A stretch of DNA of 64,000 bases from DATAOG01 sp963757395 (GTDB taxonomy: Bacteria > Pseudomonadota > Alphaproteobacteria > Geminicoccales > Geminicoccaceae). A model generated the notes under the pieces. It was not told the origin of the DNA. It did not search any database and was given only the letters and a program-made list of their open reading frames with translations. The position numbers and the translations under genes were made by a program. The stretch lies in contig CAVWRK010000016.1 of NCBI GenBank assembly GCA_963757395.1, positions 310,001 to 374,000 on the forward strand, given 5' to 3'. Each line of letters starts with the position of its first letter. Position 1 is the stretch's first letter. This document shows positions 27,579 through 35,624 of this stretch, piece by piece.

Positions 27579-27948
27579 GCGGCCCCGGCTGGATAATCCG
27601 GGCCGGCCGGTTCAACCGGTCGAGCTGGCGCTCGAGCAAGGGCGTTGCGGCCGCATTCGGGTGCTGGGTCTTGAAGGTACTCAGATCCTGCCCGGCGGCG
27701 CCGAGGTCGCGCTTCAACTGCTCTTGCTCGATCGGCCGCTGAGAGCGCCGGAGCACGCGGCTCTCGGTGGTGTCGAGCTGGTGCTCGATGATCCGCTCCT
27801 CGGGCACGATGCCCCTCAGAGACGGAACGCCGAGGTGTTCGGTGTCTCCAAAAGGAGGCGCGCCCGACTGCTCGATGTCGCCAGCCAGGGTGGCCGGGGC
27901 CAGGAGCAGGGCCCAGCCGGCAACCAAGGCGGTGCGCATGAGCGACAT
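27556..27948 (-). CDS. Secreted hypothetical protein
   Basis: A 130-residue protein with a clear signal peptide (ALVAGWALLLAPATLAG) and a polar, charged mature chain with many Arg/Gln/Leu residues (RVLRRSQRPIEQEQLKRDLG), ending PPSLLDRD. ATG 27948 has a good GGAGG site 7 bp upstream. I do not recognise a family. It lies downstream of and co-directional with the sigma/anti-sigma genes (84-bp gap), so it could be a target of that regulon; this is a guess from position. Confidence 0.6.
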   Translation of the reverse strand: MSLMRTALVAGWALLLAPATLAGDIEQSGAPPFGDTEHLGVPSLRGIVPEERIIEHQLDTTESRVLRRSQRPIEQEQLKRDLGAAGQDLSTFKTQHPNAAATPLLERQLDRLNRPARIIQPGPPSLLDRD

Positions 27949-28031
27949 AAGCCTGTCCTCCAAAGCACCTGTTATCAATTCATGGGATAGCGGCCGGCGC
28001 ATTTCCAGCCGGCGGCGACCATGCCGCGGGC

Positions 28032-28814
28032 TCAGGAGTTGAGCGCCTGGTAGGTGAGGTGGCCGAGGCGGAGCAATTCGTCGCGCGGCAGCTCGCCGAG
28101 CAACGCCCAGGCGATGCCCGCATCGCGCCAGTAGAGGGCGGTGAGCTTGCCCTGATGGACGACCCGGAAGGCGGTCTCGCCGGCCTCGGCGCTGGCCCGG
28201 CAATAGAGGGTCAGGCGGCGACCGCTGGCATCCTGATACATGAACTGCGCCGCCGGGCCCGTGCTCGCCGGCAGCAGCCGGCCGCCGATCAGATCGAAGC
28301 CCTGGGCGGCGAGGTCGGGCGCGGTCAGCGACCGGCCGAGGCGATGCGACAGCCAGGTCACCAGATGGGCCTCGTCGCCCGCCCCGACCTCGACCGGATG
28401 GCGGACCTCGACCGCGTAGATCGCATGGGCGCTCATGGCGTCGGCGACGAAGCCCTGCTCCTGCGCGCTGATCGGCCGCAGCCGGTCGTGCAGCCACCAG
28501 CCCGAGCCGGCGCCGCCGGCGACCAGGAGCACCGCCGCGGCCGCGGCGGCCGCGAGCCAGCGCCGGGCGGACCGGCGGCGCGGCGCTGTGGGGGCGGTCT
28601 CCGCCGTCATCGGCGCCGGCACCGGTCGGTCGAGGAGCGGGTCATAGACGCGGGTGATCAGCGCGGCCTGGCGCCGGTAGCTGCGGGCGCGCGCCGCCTC
28701 CTCAGGATGGGCGGCGAGGAAGGCCTCGACCGCGGCGCAGCGCTCGGCCTCGAGCTCGCCGTCGAGATGGGCGTGCAGCTCGGCCTCGCTGATCCAGTCG
28801 CCCGCGCCGGTCAC
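28032..28814 (-). CDS. Anti-sigma factor (membrane-bound) for the adjacent ECF sigma
   Basis: A 260-residue protein. The N-terminal ISEAELHAHLDGELEAERCAAVEAFL helices match the anti-sigma fold that grips sigma factors. One membrane helix lies near residues 84-102 (RWLAAAAAAAVLLVAGGAG), and a periplasmic C-terminal domain of about 150 residues follows. The usual zinc HxxxCxxC motif is absent. It starts inside the end of the sigma gene (ATGA-type overlap, 28811-28814), the standard way to keep the two proteins in balance. Confidence 0.88.
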   Translation of the reverse strand: MTGAGDWISEAELHAHLDGELEAERCAAVEAFLAAHPEEAARARSYRRQAALITRVYDPLLDRPVPAPMTAETAPTAPRRRSARRWLAAAAAAAVLLVAGGAGSGWWLHDRLRPISAQEQGFVADAMSAHAIYAVEVRHPVEVGAGDEAHLVTWLSHRLGRSLTAPDLAAQGFDLIGGRLLPASTGPAAQFMYQDASGRRLTLYCRASAEAGETAFRVVHQGKLTALYWRDAGIAWALLGELPRDELLRLGHLTYQALNS

Positions 28815-29338
28815 CGGACTCTCCGAAGCATCTGGTCGTCGCCGCCTTCGAGCGCGATCCGCAAGCGCTCGCGGGCGCGCGCCAGGCGCGACATCACGGT
28901 GCCGATCGGCACTTCGAGCAGCTCCGCGATCTCGCGGTAGGTGAGGCCCTCGAGGCTGACCAGCAGCAGGATCTGGCGATGATCGTCGGACAAGGACGCC
29001 ATGGCGCGGGCGAAGTCCCGGATCTGATTGCGATCCTCGGGCGGCGCGCTGAGCGCCAGATCGTCGGCCAGGCTGTCGAGCCCGATCGTGGTGCCCCGGC
29101 GGCGGGCGCGGCGCAGGTTGCTGAGGTGCAGGTTGTGCAGGATCGCGAACAGCCAGCCGCCGAGACGCTCGGGATGCTGCAGCGTGGCCTGCTGGCGGAG
29201 CGCCCGCTCGACGCAGTCCTGGACCAGGTCGTCGGCGTCCGCGACATTGTGCAGCCAGGCCGTGGCATAGCGGCGCAGGCGCGGGATGTGCGCGATCACG
29301 CGGGCGGCAAAGCGCGGGTCCGGGCTCGAACCCGGCAT
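28811..29338 (-). CDS. ECF-type RNA polymerase sigma factor
   Basis: A sigma-70 family protein of about 175 residues. Region 2 contains LRRYATAWLHNVADADDLVQDCVERAL, with the DDLVQ hallmark, and GGWLFAILHNLHLSNLRR. Region 4 is LSDDHRQILLLVSLEGLTYREIAELLEVPIGTVMSRLARARERLR, a helix-turn-helix that recognises -35 elements. The start is uncertain. ATG 29338 opens the conserved part but has no ribosome site, whereas the well-placed AGGAG-ATG at 29429 is one frame off (see findings). It is followed by its anti-sigma factor with a four-base overlap. Confidence 0.88.
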   Translation of the reverse strand: MPGSSPDPRFAARVIAHIPRLRRYATAWLHNVADADDLVQDCVERALRQQATLQHPERLGGWLFAILHNLHLSNLRRARRRGTTIGLDSLADDLALSAPPEDRNQIRDFARAMASLSDDHRQILLLVSLEGLTYREIAELLEVPIGTVMSRLARARERLRIALEGGDDQMLRRVR

Positions 29339-29463
29339 CGCCCGGGCGCCGCCGTCCCGCGCCGCCCGGATCAGGCCTGCGCCTGGGGGGCGCCAGGGTC
29401 GGTCGGCAGGACTGGGGCGGGTGGGATCATCGTTGGAGCTCCTGAACTGGTTGCCTCTGACAC

Positions 29464-29490
29464 TCGACGCGCGCGACCCCAGCTTATTCC
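29464..29490 (-). promoter_or_regulatory. Candidate ECF-type autoregulated promoter
   Basis: Reading on the minus strand, GGAATA (29490-29485) is followed after 16 bp by GTCGA (29468-29464), close to the GGAAC-N16/17-GTC pattern common for ECF sigma factors. It lies about 28 bp before the ATG at 29429. ECF genes are usually self-regulated. Only pattern matching supports this. Confidence 0.4.
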
Positions 29491-29556
29491 GTGCCCGGCT
29501 ATCGAGGCCAGCTTGGGTGCGGTCTTGGTGATGGTGCGGACGCCGTCGCGCTGGCG

Positions 29557-30036
29557 TCAACGATAGAAGATGTGGTGCCCGATCTGCACCGTGCGCTGGC
29601 GCGGCAGCACCCAGGGGGTCGAGATCCGGGCGCTGTGGAAGAACAGCGCGCCCCGCGTCGGGTCCGGCCCCGCCTCTTGCCGCGTTCCACCCAGGAGAGC
29701 CCTGGCGAGACGCTGGGCTCGCTTCCAGGCCCGCGCCTCGGTCGGCTTGTCGCTCTTGCCGTCGCACCACCAGGAGAACTGACAAGGGGGCCGCTCGCCG
29801 CCCTGCTTGACCACGCCACAGACGGTGCCCGGAAACTTCGGATGAGCGACCCGATTGAGCACGACCGCGGCCACCGCGCGCATGCCTTCGGCGCCCTCCG
29901 CCTTGGCTTCCCAGTACATCGCCAGCGCCAGGCAACGGATCGCCTGCTCGCGGGTCTCGGCCGCCGCTGGGGCGCCGCCGCGGCAGAGCCAGCAGAACGC
30001 GATCAGCAGCGCCGCGCTCGCGCGAGGCAGGGTCAT
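29557..30036 (-). CDS. SleB-family cell wall hydrolase
   Basis: A 159-residue exported hydrolase. The signal peptide LPRASAALLIAFCWLCRGG is followed by the SleB/Hydrolase_2 domain REQAIRCLALAMYWEAKAEG, with the catalytic Glu, then AVAAVVLNRVAHPKFPGTVCGVV and QFSWWCDGKSD. These enzymes cut glycan strands of peptidoglycan (lytic transglycosylase-like). ATG 30036 gives a proper signal peptide; a GTG at 30081 would add 15 residues. The envelope role fits its place upstream of the ECF pair, but the promoters are separate. Confidence 0.85.
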   Translation of the reverse strand: MTLPRASAALLIAFCWLCRGGAPAAAETREQAIRCLALAMYWEAKAEGAEGMRAVAAVVLNRVAHPKFPGTVCGVVKQGGERPPCQFSWWCDGKSDKPTEARAWKRAQRLARALLGGTRQEAGPDPTRGALFFHSARISTPWVLPRQRTVQIGHHIFYR

Positions 30037-30368
30037 GGGCGCATCGACCGGCCGTGGTGGGCGGCCCCTCAGGAGCTGCACGCCGACGGCGCCGCTCCCG
30101 GACCTGAACGGCCAGGCTAGTCGTGCCGATGTAAAAGAACCGTTGCTCGCCCGGGGTTACCAATGGCGCAAGACTAAAGAGCAAATCAGATCTCTATTTG
30201 GTCAGACCAATGGTAGAAAATCCGGCAGCCGCTCGAATTTTCTCCAGGATTTCGGGGCGTGTCTTCCGTTGGCCAGCGCCCAGACCGCATGGCTTCGCAG
30301 CCCTTGCGCGGCCTCGGGCGGTGCTGCAAACTCGCCGATCGAACGGGGCCATCGGGGAGGCGATCGCA
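30037..30368. other. Divergent intergenic region
   Basis: A 332-bp gap between sleB and the small secreted protein gene. It has no coding frame that I can support. An AT-richer segment (30125-30250) contains the 13-bp operator-like palindrome at 30198-30210. Confidence 0.5.
30198..30210. promoter_or_regulatory. GntR-type operator-like palindrome
   Basis: TTGGTCAGACCAA is a perfect inverted repeat around a single A and matches the TTGGTnnnACCAA pattern bound by FadR/PdhR/LldR-type GntR regulators. It lies in an AT-rich stretch 158 bp before the gene at 30369 and about 160 bp before sleB. No GntR gene is in the window. Confidence 0.35.
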
Positions 30369-30641
30369 ATGAAGCGGGCTTTGGTGTTGGCGTTGGTGGT
30401 CGGCGGGGCCGCCTCGGCGCTGGCGCAGGAGGTCGACGTCAACAAGGCGGTGTCCTGCCAGACGCTCGCCCAGCAGTTCGGCGATTCGATCAAGGCGGCC
30501 AAGGCCGACGACGCCGTCAAGAAATCGGCGACCGACCTCGCCAAGCAGGGCGATCAGGCCTGCAACGGCCACGATTACGACGCCGGCCTGGATCAGATCC
30601 GCGAGGCGATGCAGCAGGTCGGGATGAAGCCCGCCCGCTGA
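30369..30641 (+). CDS. Small periplasmic protein (hypothetical)
   Basis: A 90-residue protein with a signal peptide (MKRALVLALVVGGAASALA, cut before QEVD) and a short mature helix-rich domain with two cysteines, in SCQTLAQQF and ACNGHDYDAG, that could form a disulfide. The spacing recalls small alpha-helical periplasmic proteins of unknown role. ATG 30369 has GGGAGG upstream. Glutathione reductase follows 139 bp downstream. Confidence 0.6.
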   Translation: MKRALVLALVVGGAASALAQEVDVNKAVSCQTLAQQFGDSIKAAKADDAVKKSATDLAKQGDQACNGHDYDAGLDQIREAMQQVGMKPAR

Positions 30642-30780
30642 GCTGGCGCCCCGGTCCGGGCGGCGGTGCGCCGAGGTAGTTGAACTCCCGCCCTGGCCCG
30701 GCTAAGTCCGGCCGACTGCCGGTGGGGGCTCGCGCGTCTTTGCGGCTTGGTCGGCGGTCACCGGCAGCGGAGCCTGGACC

Positions 30781-32160
30781 TTGGCGGATTTCGACCTGTT
30801 CGTGATCGGGGGCGGCTCGGGTGGGGTCGCCTGCGCCCGCCGTGCGGCGGCCTATGGCGCGCGCGTAGCTCTGTGCGAGCCCGGCCGGGTCGGCGGCACC
30901 TGCGTGATCCGCGGCTGCATCCCCAAGAAGCTGATGCGCTACGGCGCGGTTTTTCCGGACCATTTCAAGGCTGCCGAGGGTTATGGCTGGCGGCTCGAGC
31001 CGCCGCGGCTCGAATGGAGCGCGCTGATCGATGCCCGCGACCGCGAGATCGCGCGCCTGAACGGCATCTACATCGGCATGCTCGAGAAGGCCGGCGTCGA
31101 GCTGTTCAAGGCCCGGGGGCGGGTCACCGGCGCGCACGAGGTCGAGGTCGGCGGCGAGCGCCATCGCGCCGAACAAATCGTGATCGCGGTCGGCGGCAAG
31201 CCGAGCCTGCCCGATCACCCCGGGATCGAGCACGCGATCACCTCGGACGACGCGCTCGAGAACCTGCGCGCGCGGCCGGAGCGGCTGGTTGTGATCGGCG
31301 GCGGCTACGTCGCGGTCGAGCTCGCCTGCATCTTCCACGCGCTGGGCGTCGAGACCTCGCTGCTGCTGCGCCGCGAGCAGCCGCTGCGCTGGCTCGACGT
31401 CGATGTCCGGCAGTTCCTGACCGAGCAGATGCGCGCGCACGGCCTCGACATCCGTGGCAACACGCCGGTCGACCACATCGAGCCCGCTGGCGGCCGGCTG
31501 GTCGTGATGACCGGATCGGGACCGATCCCGACCGATGCGGTGCTCTACGCCACCGGCCGATTGCCGATCCCCAATACCAAAGGGCTCGGCCTCGAGCAGC
31601 AGGGTGTGGCGATGACCGAGAATGGTGCGGTCACCGTGGACACCGCCTGTCGGAGCAGCGTCGCCAGCATCTATGCGGTCGGCGACTGCAGCGATCATGC
31701 CGCCTGCGGCATCGACCCGGCGCAGTTCGATCTGACCCCGGTGGCGATTGCCGAAGGCCGCGTGATCGCCGAGACCCTGTTCAACGACAACCCGCATGTC
31801 GTGAACTACGACCAGGTGCCGACCGCGGTGTTCGGCATTCCCGAGGTCGCTTCGGTCGGCCTGAGCGAGACTCAGGCGCGCGAGCAGGGCCATGAGGTTG
31901 CCGTCTTCAAGACCAGCTTCCGGCCACTGCTGCACACTTTGACCGGGGAGCCGGTTCGGACCATGATGAAACTCGTGGTCGACCGGGCGAGCGATCGCGT
32001 GCTCGGCTGCCACATGGTCGGCGACGATGCTGCCGAGATCATCCAGGGCTTGGCGATCGCGCTGACCGCGGGGGCGACCAAGGCGCAGTTCGATGCGACC
32101 GTCGGTCTGCACCCGAGTGCGGCGGAGGAGTTCGTGACCATGTATCAGGCAACGGCGTGA
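30781..32160 (+). CDS. gor: Glutathione-disulfide reductase
   Basis: A 459-residue flavoenzyme that reduces GSSG with NADPH. It has the FAD loop VIGGGSGGVACARRAA, the redox disulfide Cys41/Cys46 in GGTCVIRGCIPKKL, the NADPH loop VIGGGYVAVELACIF, the second FAD motif VGDCSDH, and the C-terminal active-site HPSAAEE (His444). The start is TTG 30781 with CGGAG just upstream. GRVGGTCVIRGCIPKK is the glutathione reductase signature rather than that of lipoamide dehydrogenase. It is followed by the DAHP synthase gene after 30 bp. Confidence 0.93.
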   Translation: MADFDLFVIGGGSGGVACARRAAAYGARVALCEPGRVGGTCVIRGCIPKKLMRYGAVFPDHFKAAEGYGWRLEPPRLEWSALIDARDREIARLNGIYIGMLEKAGVELFKARGRVTGAHEVEVGGERHRAEQIVIAVGGKPSLPDHPGIEHAITSDDALENLRARPERLVVIGGGYVAVELACIFHALGVETSLLLRREQPLRWLDVDVRQFLTEQMRAHGLDIRGNTPVDHIEPAGGRLVVMTGSGPIPTDAVLYATGRLPIPNTKGLGLEQQGVAMTENGAVTVDTACRSSVASIYAVGDCSDHAACGIDPAQFDLTPVAIAEGRVIAETLFNDNPHVVNYDQVPTAVFGIPEVASVGLSETQAREQGHEVAVFKTSFRPLLHTLTGEPVRTMMKLVVDRASDRVLGCHMVGDDAAEIIQGLAIALTAGATKAQFDATVGLHPSAAEEFVTMYQATA

Positions 32161-32190
32161 GCCACGCCCAGCCATAAAGGGGACGCCGTC

Positions 32191-33564
32191 ATGGCGCAGA
32201 CCTGGACGCCTGCCGGCTGGCGCGCGAAGCCCGCCCGGCAGATGCCCGAATACCCGGATGCCGGGGCGCTGGCCAAGGTCGAGGCGCAGCTGTCGCGCTA
32301 TCCGCCGCTGGTGTTCGCGGGCGAGGCGCGCAACCTCAAGAAGCAGCTGGCCGAGGTCTGCGCCGGCCGGGCGTTCCTGCTCCAGGGCGGCGACTGCGCC
32401 GAGTCCTTCGCCGAATTCCACCCCGACAACATCCGCGACACGCTGCGCGTGTTCCTGCAGATGGCGGTCGTGCTCACCTATGGCGCCGCGATGCCGGTGG
32501 TCAAGGTCGGGCGCATGGCCGGCCAGTTCGCCAAGCCCCGCTCGACGCCGACCGAGCGCCAGGGCGACGTGGAGCTGCCGAGCTACCGGGGGGACATCGT
32601 CAACGGGCTCGAGTTCGACGAGGCGACCCGGCTGCCCGACCCGGCGCGCCAGATCCAGGCCTACGCCCAGGCGGCCGCGACGCTCAACCTGTTGCGCGCC
32701 TTCACCGACGGCGGCTATGCGGCGCTGACCCGGGTGCACAGCTGGATGCTGGGCTTCGTCGACCGCTCGCCGGAGGGCCAGCGCTACCGCGACATGGCCG
32801 ACCGGATCACCGAGGCGCTGGCCTTCATGGAGGCCTGCGGGGTGACCGACGAGTCGACGCCGGAGCTCAAGCGGACCACGCTCTACACCTCGCACGAGGC
32901 GCTGCTGCTCGGCTTCGAGCAGGCGATGACCCGGATCAATTCGACCTCAGGGCTCTGGTACGACACGTCCGCGCATCTGGTCTGGATCGGCGAGCGCACC
33001 CGCCAGCCGGACGGCGCCCACGTCGAGTTCGCCCGCGGCATCGCCAACCCGATCGGGTTCAAGGCCGGGCCGAACATGACCCCGGACGAGCTGCTGACGC
33101 TCTGCGACCTCCTCGACCCGGCCAACGAGCCCGGACGCCTGACCGTGATCGTGCGCATGGGCCACGAGCTGGTCGAGCACCGGCTGCCGGCGCTGGTCCG
33201 CGCGGTCCAGCGGGAAGGCCGCCACGTGGTCTGGACCTGCGATCCGATGCACGGCAACACGATCAAGTCGAGCAGCGGCTACAAGACCCGGCCGTTCGAG
33301 CGCATCCTCGCCGAGGTCCGGCGCTTCTTCGCGGTCCACAAGGACCTGGGCACGCATGCGGGCGGCGTCCACGTCGAGATGACCGGCCAGGAGGTGACCG
33401 AGTGCACCGGCGGCGCTCAGGCGATCACCGACGAGGCGCTGGCCGACCGCTACCACACCCACTGCGACCCGCGCCTCAACGCCTCGCAGAGCCTGGAGCT
33501 CGCCTTCCTGATCGCCGAGGCCCTCAAGGACGAGCGCCAGGCGCTCCGCGTCGCGGCGCAGTAG
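32191..33564 (+). CDS. aroG: Class II (plant-type) 3-deoxy-7-phosphoheptulonate synthase
   Basis: A 457-residue enzyme for the first step of the shikimate pathway, condensing phosphoenolpyruvate and erythrose-4-phosphate. Family motifs include PPLVFAGEARNLKKQL, FLLQGGDCAESF with the metal Cys, VVKVGRMAGQFAKPRS, the conserved WIGERTRQ, and VVWTCDPMHGNTI with the metal His. ATG 32191 has AAAGGGGA upstream. It is the only aromatic amino-acid gene in view and probably co-transcribed with gor. Length is normal. Confidence 0.93.
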   Translation: MAQTWTPAGWRAKPARQMPEYPDAGALAKVEAQLSRYPPLVFAGEARNLKKQLAEVCAGRAFLLQGGDCAESFAEFHPDNIRDTLRVFLQMAVVLTYGAAMPVVKVGRMAGQFAKPRSTPTERQGDVELPSYRGDIVNGLEFDEATRLPDPARQIQAYAQAAATLNLLRAFTDGGYAALTRVHSWMLGFVDRSPEGQRYRDMADRITEALAFMEACGVTDESTPELKRTTLYTSHEALLLGFEQAMTRINSTSGLWYDTSAHLVWIGERTRQPDGAHVEFARGIANPIGFKAGPNMTPDELLTLCDLLDPANEPGRLTVIVRMGHELVEHRLPALVRAVQREGRHVVWTCDPMHGNTIKSSSGYKTRPFERILAEVRRFFAVHKDLGTHAGGVHVEMTGQEVTECTGGAQAITDEALADRYHTHCDPRLNASQSLELAFLIAEALKDERQALRVAAQ

Positions 33565-33572
33565 CCGGCCGG

Positions 33573-33971
33573 TCAGGCGGACGCTTTGCGCCGGCTGGGG
33601 GCGAGTGGCCGGTAGCGCTGACCCGCTTCCGGCGTCGGCGGCAGACGATCGCCGCGTACGACCGTCACGGTGCGTTCCGTGCCGGCGAGATGGCCGTGTG
33701 GTCCGACGACCCGATAGACACCCGATTCCGGGGCCCGCGACCCCGGCCGCAGAAGTCCGGTGCTTTGCGGTCGCGGCACCCGGTCTCGATAGGGCGTCCG
33801 GGTGCCATCCGGGCTCACGATCACGGCCCGATCGAGGGCGTCCTCGGTCAGCTCCGGGGCCGTCTCGGGATCGTCGGCAATCTGGCGTGCGACGTCGGCC
33901 TCGGTGGTGGCATCCACCTTCGGCCAGTCGACGCGACCGCTGTGGGCGTGGCGCTTACGCGATCGTGACAT
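33573..33971 (-). CDS. BrnA-like antitoxin with an unusual C-terminal domain
   Basis: A 132-residue protein encoded directly after BrnT, overlapping it by 17 bases. The N-terminal half (VDWPKVDATTEADVARQIADDPETAPELTEDALDRAVIV) has the acidic DxTTExDVxRQxxxDPExAPELT pattern of BrnA-type antitoxins. The C-terminal half lacks the ribbon-helix-helix of BrnA. Instead it reads LRPGSRAPESGVYRVVG, then a TERTVTVVRGDRLPPTP turn and GQRYRPL, which resembles short YjzC-like domains. It probably neutralises BrnT; autorepression without the usual DNA-binding domain is doubtful. The assignment of the second domain is tentative. Confidence 0.6.
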   Translation of the reverse strand: MSRSRKRHAHSGRVDWPKVDATTEADVARQIADDPETAPELTEDALDRAVIVSPDGTRTPYRDRVPRPQSTGLLRPGSRAPESGVYRVVGPHGHLAGTERTVTVVRGDRLPPTPEAGQRYRPLAPSRRKASA

Positions 33972-34227
33972 GATAGGCACGCCTTTCCCTCCGGCTGGCC
34001 CGTCTTGCCGATATGATGCGGCGGCGGCGAATTCGCCATGTGTAGACCACCGCGAAGAGGCGGCCCTCGATCGGACCGATCACGACAAACCGCTTCTCAC
34101 CGTAATCCTTACGTCGGTCCTCGTACTCGATGAAATCACCGTCGAACACCCTGGCGGCAAAACCGAAATCGATCCGGCGATCGCGAAACGTTCGCTCGCT
34201 CTTATCGTCGTCGTACTCGTAGTCCAT
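33955..34227 (-). CDS. brnT: BrnT-family ribonuclease toxin
   Basis: A 90-residue RelE-fold toxin that cuts mRNA. It shows the BrnT series: a start rich in Asp/Tyr, FGFAARVFDGDFIEYEDRR, DYGEKRFVVIGPIEGRLFAVVYTWR and RIISARRASRRERRAY, with the catalytic Arg/Tyr-type residues at the end. ATG 34227 is clear, although the ribosome site is poor. The toxin comes first, the normal BrnT-BrnA order, and its stop lies within the antitoxin gene. Confidence 0.82.
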   Translation of the reverse strand: MDYEYDDDKSERTFRDRRIDFGFAARVFDGDFIEYEDRRKDYGEKRFVVIGPIEGRLFAVVYTWRIRRRRIISARRASRRERRAYHVTIA

Positions 34228-34390
34228 ATTCGATGTGTACAGAGACCAGACGTCGGGTCACAGGCGGACTGGGGCGGGTAAGCGGGCGCCAGCGGTACCA
34301 ACATGCCCGCACCGCTGGCGTGGCTTGCGCCGGAACGCAAAAATGCGCCTAATTCGGAGCCATGAGCAAGCCAAGGGAAAATGCCCGGCG

Positions 34391-35511
34391 ATGACTTCGG
34401 CGACGGACGCGCATCGAGCGACGCCCGCCGGCCGCCTGCGGGCGCGGGCTCTCGGGCTGCCGTTCGAAGGTGAGCCGGGTGCGTGCAACGCGATCACTGA
34501 CGTCGCCGGCGTCGGCGTCGGCTACAGCACGCTGATCGAGGGCGAGGGGCCGCTGGTGGTCGGCCGGGGGCCGGTGCGCACCGGCGTCACCGCGATCCTG
34601 CCCGGCCGCCGGAGCAACTCCACATGCCGGCGTTCGCCGGCTGCTTCAGCCTCAACGGCAATGGCGAGCTGACCGGCACGCTCTGGATCGAGGAATGCGG
34701 GCAGCTCAGCTGGCCGATCACGATCACGAATACCCATTCCTGCGGCCTGGCGCGCGATGCGACCTTGAAATGGGCGGTGGCGCATAGGCCCGGCTGCCTC
34801 GACGACAGCTTCGGCCTGCCGGTCGCGGGCGAGACCTATGATGGCTGGCTGAACGACATCAACGGCTTCCACGTCCGCGACGAGCATGTGTTCGCGGCGC
34901 TGGACGCGGCCGCCGGCGGGCCGCTCGAGGAGGGCAGCGTCGGCGGCGGCACCGGCATGATCTGCTACGGCTTCAAGGGCGGCTCGGGGACCGCGTCGCG
35001 GCGGGTCGGTCACGACGGGCGGGACTACGTCGTCGGCGTTTTCGTCCAGGCCAATTTCGGCCGCCGGCCCGAGCTGATGGTCGCCGGCCGGCCGGTCGGG
35101 CGACACCTCGACGCACCGGCCCCGGCGCGGCCAGGCGACGGCTCGATCATCGCCGTGGTCGCGACCGATGCGCCGCTGCTGCCGCACCAGCTGAAACGCC
35201 TGGCGCGCCGCGTCGGCCTCGGGATCGGACGCTCGGGCACCTTCGGCCATCACAGCTCGGGCGACATTTTTCTCGCGTTCTCGACCGCGAACGCCGCGGC
35301 CCTGACGGCCGCGGGCGAGCTCGCCGAACTGGCTTTCATCCCCGACCGCGACCTCGATCCCTGGTTCGAGGCGGTCGTCCAGGCGACCCACGAGGCGGTC
35401 CTCAACAGCCTGATCGCCAACGCCGACATGACCGGCCGGGACGGCCACTTCGTGCCGGCGCTGCCGCACGCAGCGCTGCTGGCCCTGCTGCAGGAGAGCG
35501 CAACCGGTTAG
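34391..35511 (+). pseudogene. P1-family (DmpA-type) aminopeptidase with one frameshift
   Basis: An N-terminal-nucleophile peptidase that matures by self-cleavage. Frame 1 gives LPFEGEPGACNAITDVAGVGVGYSTL up to ILPGRR; the frame then changes near 34612 and continues MPAFAGCFSLNGNGELTGT to the end at 35511. The autocleavage site EEGSVGGGTGM, with the catalytic Ser, is intact, as are NADMTGRDGHFVPALPH and the GIGRSGTFGHHSSGD segment. Correcting one base gives about 373 residues, the family length. I therefore favour a sequence error over true inactivation. ATG 34391 has AGGGAAAA upstream. It removes N-terminal D- or L-residues in known members. Confidence 0.78.
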
Positions 35512-35624
35512 CCGGTCCGGCAGGGCGGCGGGTCGTCGGGTATGCTGGGCGGCTCGCCCCGCTTGCCTCGGCGTCGCGGAAGTGCCTAATTCGGAGCGGT
35601 CCGCGAGGCGAGGGAGATCCGGCG

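Noticed and set aside
30517..32895. 792-codon minus-strand frame
   Set aside because: Antisense to gor and the DAHP synthase gene, without motifs.
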